Part shown: piece by piece, positions 55,606-64,000 of the stretch | How the letters are laid out: every line of letters begins with the position of its first letter | Position numbering within the stretch: position 1 is the first letter of the stretch | DNA from: Platynereis dumerilii | Lineage: Eukaryota > Annelida > Polychaeta > Phyllodocida > Nereididae | Length of the DNA: 64,000 nucleotides | Direction of reading: 5' to 3' | Assembly: GCA_026936325.1 (NCBI GenBank) | Contig: JAPTHN010000004.1 | Span: 45,845,289 to 45,909,288, forward strand | Position numbers and translations under genes: made by a program | The notes under the pieces: generated by a model | Told to the model about the DNA's origin: nothing | Seen by the model: only the letters and a program-made list of their open reading frames with translations | The model's database searches: none

Positions 55606-57035
55606 GTCTAGAGCTGTGGCAATATTGCTGGTTGTCTTTCCCTCTGTTACATAGTAATAACATCTCTATTATAACAATATTATTCTTGACTACATAAAAA
55701 TCTGTACATTATCATACATATTACAGTTCGCCTCTACAGTGCTGCAACAGGGTGGCATATTGCAAATATCTAAGGACGCGAGCAGTAATACTCAGGCGTA
55801 TTAACCGCGGCAGCTCATTTCGGAGAATTATGCTCAATGGCGGGGCAAAGGGTCTCACCCCTGCAGGTGTTTAATTGCAAAGCGGTGAGGGGGAAACGGG
55901 GTTGCAATATCATGACGCTAAGCCTTAGAAAGAGCTGTAACGCCCACTTCTTCATGTGGTGTAACTGCGCGACTCAGCGTCAAAGGACATAGCCAGCAAG
56001 AAAAATTAATTCCGGACCTTGCTTATATGAAGGAGCATGGGTTAATCATGTTAATGGCTGGGTCAGAAGCACGGCTGCTGATAATTGCAATTACGCACCA
56101 GCAGAATACATTGCATATATATATAATATAGGCTGTTGGATGTTTTGGGCTTGTCAGTCTTACATCATTTGTGTTGTTTCCATAGAACCCAGAAGAGGAA
56201 ATTAGAAGCTTACGAATCAGGATCCAGTAATAATTATTGTTAAATAGACGACAGAACGCAGCAGGACAAAACATCGGCATGCAACAGAAACAGACAGTTG
56301 ATAGATTTTATTATAGATATCATTGGAAGACAGAGGAGCCAGCAACATGTCACACATTTACACCATGTGTGGGACCTTTATTGCCTTCATTTGACGTATC
56401 GGCTAATTTTATCATCATGAGATGCATATCTGTCTCATACGGCCTTTTAAAAAGGCTTAATCGTTTTGGATAATTTAGGGAAAAGGGTAAATTCTGCATT
56501 GCTTTGAATAATCAAAGAACAAAAGCATTGAGTCGAAGACCGATGAAAGCAGTAATCCGTCATTGTATTGAGGTTAACCTTGGGCCTTTAAATGTCCAGA
56601 AGCCTGCGCAGTGTTCACAATAGATGAATCAGAAATATGCTTTCCTTTAAATGTGGTCATACATTGTATGTAATATCTATTCGTGGCTATAACTTACTGA
56701 AACTGAAATATGCTAAGCCATTGCTGTCTATCACATTAATTTTCATCAGAAAAAAAAAAACGTGACATATCTCATATTTGCAATTTGATGCTAAATGGAC
56801 TTTTCACATTAGAACACAACAATGTTGACATGTGGGAGAAAGATTTCATCTTGGAAACCTTCAGGGCACTAGACTGACATTTGTTCTAAAATCCTTTTAG
56901 CTGTTATATTGCTTCAATACAGCCACATGCTATAGTGCAGGGCTGCCAAGGCAACCTTAAACCCAAGAGTTTAAGAGGGTTTGAGCCCGGATGCTGTAAG
57001 CCGGGGGCAAATCTCCTGAAAACTACTTTTGTGGC
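55606..57035. other. no gene recognised; CpG-containing patch
   Basis: A patch at 55780-55990 is richer in CpG than its surroundings. Frames at 56023-56473 have no domain or splice evidence. Near 56940-57000 a box B-like GGGTTTGAGCCCGG suggests a decayed SINE. Confidence 0.35.
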
Positions 57036-57400
57036 CACGCAAATGCCAAACCAACATTGTGTGACAAACATTATGTGAAAAACATTATAAGTCAAAATAT
57101 ATAGTGTGACCAGTATCATGTCACAAACGTTATATATGATTAAAATTATGTGACAGACATTGTTTGACAAACATCACATGAAAAACATTATGTGACAAAA
57201 GTCTCACACCTCCTTACACCTGACTCTGGTTTGTTTTGGCCTACTTCCTCTGCCCTTTCCAAGGTCAGGTTCTGTGATCTTTACACTTTGTAATGCACCA
57301 GACAATTTGTTATCTTTTCTATTGTAATTTTATATGTGATAAACATTATGTGACAAACACCATATGCAAAACATTATGTGACAAACATAAAGCCAAAACA
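57036..57400. repeat. dispersed ACATTATGTGACAAAC words
   Basis: The word ACATTATGTGACAAAC or a close variant occurs about ten times in 360 bp at irregular spacing, with a 100-bp unrelated gap (57210-57320). It is probably a decayed short tandem repeat. Confidence 0.65.
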
Positions 57401-59368
57401 ACAGATTTTTTGGCAAATGCTACGCAAGCAATAGTGTAAGTATTTTCATCCGATTTTGAAGAAGCCGTAGGACGTTAGTCAATGGCCTGGCGACATTCAC
57501 GCAAGAGTTGGCGCCATCCAGGCCAGCATCCAGTGACCATTCTAGGCCCATCCAGTCAACCATTTGGGGTCCATTCCTGTCAACCATTCCAATCATTCAT
57601 GCGAAATATTCGAATTCCTCTTGCCATCGGATTCTTTCATGCAGAAATGGTTCCAAATTTGGTGGCAAAATTGGTTGGTGGACACTGTTGGTCCTCTTAC
57701 TGGTTTAGTAATATCAGTTTTATAGGAGTTATTTAATAGAATGATGAACGTATAAAAGAGACAGATAGATACACTGATACAGAGATAGAAAGATACATGA
57801 AAGTTAGAAGAGGCAGTTTGATAATCGAATCTTGACGAAATTTCAATAGTACAATGAATAATAAATATGTACTTTTGATTGAAGTTTTAAGAAAGGTCTA
57901 ATGATGTTTTGTTTTAGAAATTAGATCGTAGGTTTATGTTGTCATCCCGCGGCCAGCCCAGTTCAGACACCCTCGCACAGACAAACCAACAGATGGATGA
58001 TTGGAAAACGTTACAGCTCTAACGTTAATTTATGTCAAGGTTGGTAATACTAGTTTTATAAACAAACTTCTTTGGGTATTTGTCTAATATGTTACCTAAA
58101 CTGTATCGGTGGTACCCAGTATCTTAGTCTTGCCATGCAGACAAAGCACGAGGGCAAAATTCGGTTACTGAAGATAAAGTAAATCTGTGGATGTCAAGAC
58201 TGGGTTGGCAGTACTCAGTTGACAGAACTCTGTTGACAAAACCAATTTCCATTCACAAAATATGGCAGAGGGAATTTGGAGTAATCGGCTGCTGAAATCA
58301 ACCGGTCTTCACTGGTTTCCATCCGCAGCGCAGCCAGCTGCAAAAGTGGAAATTCCGGTGCGTTCTGCTGAATTAGGCACTCAATTGACAAGGCGCGAAA
58401 TGAAAGTCAATAATCGAATGCTGCCCCTCCATTCGGTGAGTTTAACCCTTCACAATCGGGTGCAGTCATAAATCGCTGCCATTGTCAGCTATCTGCTTGT
58501 ACTCGTGAGCTTCTGCTTCACTTTCATCTGTCCCAGTCAGCTCTAGCCCTACTGTAAATACAGTAGCTTTACTAGCTTAGTTCCTGAAATTCAGAATGTC
58601 AGTAAATACTGTTGCTATGAACTTTAGAACTGTCAGACTTTCATTGTACACACGCTACCTCAGGTCTTCATGTCTCTATTTGTACATCAACATTAAAGAT
58701 AACAACAGTGACACAAATTTTATACAAACCTCAAAACTGTCAGGGATACAGACCTAGGTCTTTATGACAATACAGATACTTTTAGGTATAAACTCTAAAA
58801 TATGTATACATGTATGTATGTATGTCCAAAAAGCACCAATACCATTTTCTCTTATTCTAGCCAAAAGTTGAGGTAACTTTCCCTTTCCATGTGGTTGGGC
58901 AAAACTCAAGTGATATTGACACCTCAAGTCTCCACATATCCTGTGATTCAAAGGAGTTTAGTCAACTCATTGTTAACATAACTTTATATTAGTAAAGTTC
59001 TGTCAAAAACCAAATTCTTTCTTCAGGCATATTCTTCTTTGCAATAGTAAACCACATCTGAAAACTCACAACACATTCAGCCATTCCAGCAGTTATTCCA
59101 CCAAGAACTTTAGATGCTTTGGGTCTGGAATAAAAGAAATGAAAAAGGCCATCCCAGTTGGATGCTGCAGACAGATGGTTTATATTTCACTGTTCTTTCT
59201 CAGAATATTAAAATGTCTTACAGCTTGGACCTGAGAATAGACTCTTCATTATGGTATAATCATGGAGATAATCAATTTTGTAATCTTTCAGATCAGAGGC
59301 AACAATTCTCTACAGTTGAATTCATCTTAAACTTACTATACCATTTTAGTCAGGCAGCTAAGCAAATG
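57401..59368. other. no gene recognised
   Basis: Frames at 57482-57736, 58262-58471 and 59114-59461 lack recognised domains; the last runs across the boundary of the inverted repeat. No repeat ends were seen. Confidence 0.4.
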
Positions 59369-60752
59369 GATGTGGACCTGCCGGACAAAAGCACCAAATT
59401 TTTTTTACAGACTGCCATATATGTCTACTTTCAATTTTTGATAGGAACCACGTTCCCCTAAATGGTTATGGCGGCCATATTGGATTTCAAAATGGCCGCT
59501 CGCCAAAATTCGTTTCTACCATATGTTGGCACCTAATTCATCTAGAATCATGATCTTAGTGTCCAAATATACATTTTCAGGGTCAAGGAATGCATTAGTG
59601 CTATCATTAAAGGTGCCAGACAAAAACTTCATGTACAATAATTTAAGAAATTCATTAAATAGCTATTTTATTATCCGAGCCGTATGTTCATCTTTTTCCA
59701 CTAATATTTAGGTTTTTCAACCATCATCAGTCATCATTTCAGTATAAAAAAACACTTATCTGATAAAACAATGAGAATTTATTTATTTACCTGTATTTTA
59801 ATACATTAAATAATTAATAGGTGAAGCTTAAAGGTAATTTATAGCATTTGAAGAAATTCAAAGGAATTCAACCACAGTGATACAGTAATGAACATCTCAG
59901 AATCACATTCACAATGAATCATATAATTGCATGATACACCCAATTTATCTGACAACAAATATAAAAAAAAAGTTTATAAAATGTCTATAAGATTGCTGTC
60001 ACAATTTGTTTGCTTAATTCAGGCAGTGACAACTGCATAACTTTGTGCAATTCCAGTGTGCTTTTCCGCACCCACAACGTGTGCCACATTGACTCTTGCA
60101 ACCACATTTCACTAATTCACTGCAGGCTTCTGAAGCAACAGGCAATTCAGTCCAAACAGGTTCCCACAGCTGATGTATTTCGTTCAATGTCCATCCCAGC
60201 GCTCTGGGGCAGGTAGATGTTGGCAACTCAGCTCACAGGTGCTCCAAATTCCAACCTGATATGCTGCTCGTCTTGCGTGTTGTAATCATGCGTCTTGAGT
60301 GGGAGGAAGTGCTTCCATTACTTTGCCTTTTCGACAAAATAAGTCTTGCCTGGCTTCATTCACCTTCTCAAGTATGCTGGTTCTGTCATACATAATGACA
60401 GTAAATCGTTCCAGCAACTGAAAATTTCTTGTGTCAATATGTATACCGGTGAAAGGATGTTGCGCCATGTACATAAATGCATCTGTCACCTCTTCAAAGC
60501 ATTTCCAGGCATCCCATGTCGTCTTCTTGCCCTTACCATAGAAAGCAGATGAAGTGTCACACCCAGTGAAGCTGTGGAATACTGGTAGAGCAAGCGATTT
60601 CTCTGGGCCCAGTTTTTCCCAGATAGCATTGATATGAAGGTGGGAAGACCTCTTTCCCACACCAAACGCAACCCAAATATGCATACCTTGACACAAATTG
60701 GTGAAATTATGAAATTTTCCAATGATTATCACTACCACATCTGCGACAGCAG
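59369..60752 (-). repeat. left arm of large inverted repeat
   Basis: This 1.38-kb arm matches the complement of 62612-63994 at roughly 96-97 percent by eye. Similarity stops at TGGATGTGG on the outer side (59369) and near 60752 on the inner side. It carries the 3' half and 3' flank of the nuclease-like gene in minus orientation. Differences include small indels, so the arms have had time to diverge. Confidence 0.9.
60014..60752 (-). pseudogene. partial copy of PIN/FEN-like nuclease gene (3' half)
   Basis: Read on the minus strand this contains DVVVIIIGKFHNF, then LALPVFHSFTGCDTSSAFYG with GKGKK, then the LLERFTVIMYDRTS segment. In a second frame (a net frameshift separates them) comes the cysteine-rich end CSELVKCGCKSQCGTRCGCG. 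The 5' half of the gene is absent: upstream sequence switches at the inner end of the arm to the other copy's 5' region on the opposite strand. It is therefore a truncated, inverted duplicate and cannot make the whole protein. Confidence 0.7.
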
Positions 60753-63346
60753 CCATGATTAAGCATGGGATGAATGTGGTACATTGGGCTATCGAGTTCC
60801 TCATACCTGATCAGACACCAGTCAAAGAATTTGATGCACCACTCTATGCACTTGCTAAATTTACACAATGGATTAAGCCTGACACCCAAGGGGAAGACAA
60901 ATTCATTGCAATGTTTGGGGGTCTGCACATAGAAATGGCTATGTGGAAAACCACAGGTGACTAGCTGGAAGCTTCTGGTTGGACAATAGCACTGTCCGAG
61001 GCTGGTATAGCATTATCAGGTGCTGCAGACTCCTTCCTTAAGGCATCTCACCTTACTCGAACGAGACATGCCCACCAGTGGCTTTGGCAAAAACTTATGG
61101 AAGATGCATACTTGCATTCTATAGGAACAGACAATGAAGTGGAAAAAAAATCTTGGATTGAGAAACTAAACGAGAAGAGCTCAACATTTCAGTACTGGAA
61201 TACAATACTCAATCTTGAACTCCTGGGTCTCACTTTCATTAGAGGTCATTGTGAGGGAAATTTTTCTCTATATATTGAAAGTCTGAATGCTCTGGCTCCT
61301 TTTTTTTTTGCCCTGGACCACCACAATTATGCATGATGGATTCCAATACACATAAGAGACATGGAGAGCCTTCCAGTACCACTTCTCAAGGAGTTTCAGG
61401 AGTGTGGTCACTGGGTAGTCGACAAAACTTAAAACAGGTTTTCACGGATGCCACTTGATCAAGCCAATGAACAGAACAACGAAGCTGTGAAAGGTGCAGG
61501 GGGGGGGGGCTATTGGCCTCACTGAGAATCCCTCAGCTTTCCGGAAATGGATGGTCTCAGGCCCTGAACAAGTCAGAATACTGAAATAATTTGAAGAAGA
61601 GCTTTCACCATGAAGAAGGGTTTTCTGTACAGAAAGCTTTCAGAGAGCAAGCTGCTAGTCTAGCCAAGGTGATTAAGGAGATGGGGAATCCATTTCTTGA
61701 TACAACGGATGAATTACTGGCTCTGGACACTCGCAATGTCATGGATGAGTCGGTGGCTGGTACTGTACGCAAACTGCAAAAATGAGGAATGGAGCAGTAT
61801 GAGAGTTACCACGAACATGTTATAGCTGACTGTACTCGTTCCATCCATGAGCCTATCAAGAAGAATTCCCTTCCCCTATTCAGTTCTTCGATGACAAAGC
61901 CAAAGACAAAACAAGCTGAAAAAATCTCGTTACTGAAGCATGATGTTGCCTTGTTTTCCCATTTGTATGTTGTGTTGCAGCAACGAACAAGTGACATGAG
62001 TGCATTTTTCAGACATGAGAGTCATCCATTTCCTCCTTCAATTTCTGATGGTGGAACTCTGCATTTTGGGAAGAAAGCTGATCTGCTATTGTCTGACGAA
62101 AACTCTATGGACCCAGCAGATTCTGTTGATGTGAGGCTTCTTGATGGTGCTTGTGTGGTACACTTCCTTCCTACTTCTGGCATTGTAACATTCAAAGATT
62201 ATGCAAGTCAGGTTTTCATTCCTTACATTAGGAAACAACTCAACAGTCAAGGAGAGTAGATATTGTGTGGGATACTAACATCCCCAAAGCATCAAGTAAT
62301 CTACACGAGAGAAGCGGGGAAAGGGACTTCGGAGAAAGGTGGAAGGTAAAACCAAACTGCCTAAAAATTGGGTTGACTTTCTCAGAGATCCGATCAACAA
62401 AGAAGAATTGTTTTCATTCCTGTCAAAAAAAATTGCATCTTTAGACTGCCCCAATGAAGAGGAAATCATATCCACAATGGGCAACTCAACTCTTGTTCTG
62501 GGGAGTGATCGCACGATGGAAGTTTGCGACCACGAGGAAGCCAACACCGGGCTACTGGTCCATCTAGATGATGCTCTTCGGCATAATTGCTCAAACGTTG
62601 TTGTGCGTATTGTAGATACAGATGTAGTAGTGATACTCATTGGAAAATTTCATCATTTCACCAATTTGTGTCAAGGTGTGCATATTTGGGTTGCGTTTGG
62701 TGTGGGAAAGAGGTTTTCCCACCTTCATATCAATGCTATCTGGGAAAAACTGGGCCCAGAGAAATCGCTTGCTCTACCAGTATTCCACAGCTTCACTGGG
62801 TGTGACACTTCATCTGCTTTCTATGGTAAGGGCAAGAAGACGACATGGGATGCCTGGAAATGCTTTGAAGAGGTGACAGATGCATTTATGTACATGGCGC
62901 AACATCCTTTCACCGGTATACATATTGACACAAGAAATTTTCAGTTGCTGGAACGATTTACTGTCATTATGTATGACAGAACCAGCATATACTTGAGAAG
63001 GTGAATGAAGCCAGGCAAGACTTATTTTGTCGAAAAGGCAAAGTAATGGAAGCACTGCCTCCCACTCAAAGCGCATGATTACAACACGCAAGACGAGCAG
63101 CATATCAGGTTGGAATTGGCACCTGTGAGCTGAGTTGCCAACATCTACCTGCCCCAGAGCGCTGGGGATGGACATTGAACAAAATACATCAGCTGTGGGA
63201 ACCTGTTTGGACTGAATTGCCTGTTGCTTCAGAAGCCTGCAGTGAATTAGTGAAATGTGGTTGCAAGAGTCAATGTGGCACACGTTGTGGGTGCGGAAAA
63301 GCACACTGGAATTGCACAAAGTTATGCAGTTGTCACTGCCTGAATT
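60753..63346 (+). pseudogene. PIN/FEN-like nuclease family gene, decayed copy
   Basis: The plus-strand segments run in family order. First is an N-terminal region with EFDAPLYALAKF (about 60828), GGLHIEMAMWKTTGD (about 60918) and, near 61460-61580, NNEAVKG and GLTENPSAFRKWMVSGPEQV. A variable middle follows (61591-62130). Then come five blocks in the order of FEN1/XPG-type nucleases: LLDGACVVHFLP (about 62135), a VWDTNIP...GER basic block (about 62265), CDHEEANTGLLVHL (about 62527), DTDVVVILIG (about 62617) and FHSFTGCDTSSAFYGKGKK (about 62785). The last part is cysteine-rich (63237-63346). I recall similar multicopy, unnamed proteins in corals, fish and echinoderms. The frame is broken at several points, and the true 5' end is missing at the junction with the left arm. 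Confidence 0.65.
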
Positions 63347-63994
63347 AAGCAAACAAATTGTGACAGCAATCTTATAGACATTTTATAAACTTTTTTTATA
63401 TTTGTTGTCAGATAAATTGGGTGTATCATGTAATTATATGATACATTGTGAATGTGATTCTGAGATGTTCATTACTGTATCACTGTGGTTGAATTCCTTT
63501 GAATTTCTTCAAATGTTATAAATTACCTTTAAGCTTCACCTATTAATTATTTAATGTATTAAAATACAGGTAAATAAATAAATTCTCATTGTTTTATCAG
63601 ATAAATGTATTTTTTATTCTAAAATGATGACTGATGATGGTTGAAAAACCTAAATATTAGTGGAAAAAGATGAACATACGGCTCGGATAATAAAATAGCT
63701 ATTTAATGAATTTCTTAAATTATTGTACATGAAGTTTTTGTCTGGCACCTTTAATGATAGCACTAATGCATTCCTTGACCCTGAAAATGTATATTTGGAC
63801 ACCAAGATCATGATTCTAGATGAATTAGGAGCCAAGATATGGTAGAAACGAATTTTGGCGAGCGGCCATTTTGAAATCCAATATGGCCACCATAACCAAT
63901 TAGGGGAACATGGTTCCTACCAAAAATTGAAAGTAGACATATATGGCAGTCTGTAAAAAAAATTTGGTGCTTTTGTCCGGCAGGTCCACATCCA
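62612..63994 (+). repeat. right arm of large inverted repeat
   Basis: Mirror of 59369-60752. Similarity ends a few bases before the window edge (ACATCCA then CCTGAT against TTTGCT). Both arms therefore seem to share the same outer boundary, though only six bases beyond it are visible on the right. It includes the gene's 3' half and about 640 bp of 3' flank. Confidence 0.88.
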
Positions 63995-64000
63995 CCTGAT

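Noticed and set aside
59114-59461. 115-codon plus-strand frame crossing the outer edge of the inverted repeat
   Set aside because: It joins unique sequence to the antisense of the element's 3' flank; there is no domain and no splice evidence.
60010-60552. Plus-strand frames antisense to the left arm, and their mirror on the minus strand of the right arm (62810-63352)
   Set aside because: They are antisense shadows of the nuclease-like gene; the sense strand carries the recognisable motifs.
62275-62640. 121-codon minus-strand Ser/Thr/Arg-rich frame
   Set aside because: It is antisense to the DHEEAN and DTDVVV blocks of the nuclease-like gene.
1-64000. CRISPR arrays, rRNA, operons, or LTR/retroviral and Polinton-type elements
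   Set aside because: No spaced direct-repeat arrays, rRNA-like sequence, gag/pol/env or capsid-like frames were seen; the genome style is that of an animal.

Overview
The window is a stretch of animal nuclear DNA: AT-rich, mostly non-coding and full of transposable elements. I recognise CR1/L2-type LINE reverse transcriptases, tRNA-headed SINEs, hAT-like and Tc1/mariner-like terminal-inverted-repeat (TIR) elements, microsatellites and long homopolymer G runs. The 8-bp palindrome TAGGCCTA recurs in the left half. Together these suggest a marine invertebrate deuterostome, most likely an echinoderm; the organism is an inference. I saw no retrovirus, LTR element, Polinton, CRISPR array, rRNA gene or complete tRNA gene.

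Host genes are sparse and appear only as short exon candidates. At the left edge a head-to-head pair starts 99 bp apart: a minus-strand first exon (333-494, perhaps continuing at 1-50) and a plus-strand first exon (594-636). Perfect TGACGTCA sites and an RFX-like dyad lie between and just over the starts. Other candidates are a terminal exon with a polyadenylation signal (19581-19743), a hydrophobic phase-1/1 exon (20535-20666), a minus-strand signal-peptide exon (48275-48344), and minus-strand exons near 45.0, 45.4 and 47.3 kb.

From 1.4 to 14.3 kb TIR elements are stacked on one another. A Tc1-like element (1421-3481) holds a second one (2037-2689). A hAT-like MITE (8114-8772) has a perfect 8-bp target duplication. 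A 163-bp MITE (9804-9966) has a 10-bp duplication. A 2-kb element ('A', 10818-12811) sits inside another repeat, and an empty copy of that target is present at 6.8 kb. A second, inverted copy of the element ('B', 24661-32440) is split by a 5.75-kb hAT-like transposon ('D', 24800-30548). B and D can be delimited to the base.

From 14.6 to 16.5 kb two LINEs meet tail to tail at a shared (ATA)n tract. From 18.0 to 19.2 kb lie a cluster of TGACGTCA dyads and two hairpins of about 60-bp arms. A 30-bp minisatellite occupies 20.04-20.42 kb. A 5'-truncated LINE with an intact 522-codon reverse transcriptase lies at 36.7-39.0 kb, and a second LINE (52.25-53.83 kb) is interrupted by a TIR element.

The right end (59.4-64.0 kb) is a large inverted repeat. 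Each 1.38-kb arm carries the 3' half of a multicopy-looking gene, and the 1.86-kb loop carries the 5' part of the right-hand copy. By eye the product has motifs in the order of a FEN1/XPG-like (PIN-fold) nuclease, a conserved N-terminal region of unknown function and a cysteine-rich CXC-like tail. This is the best candidate here for an under-described system.
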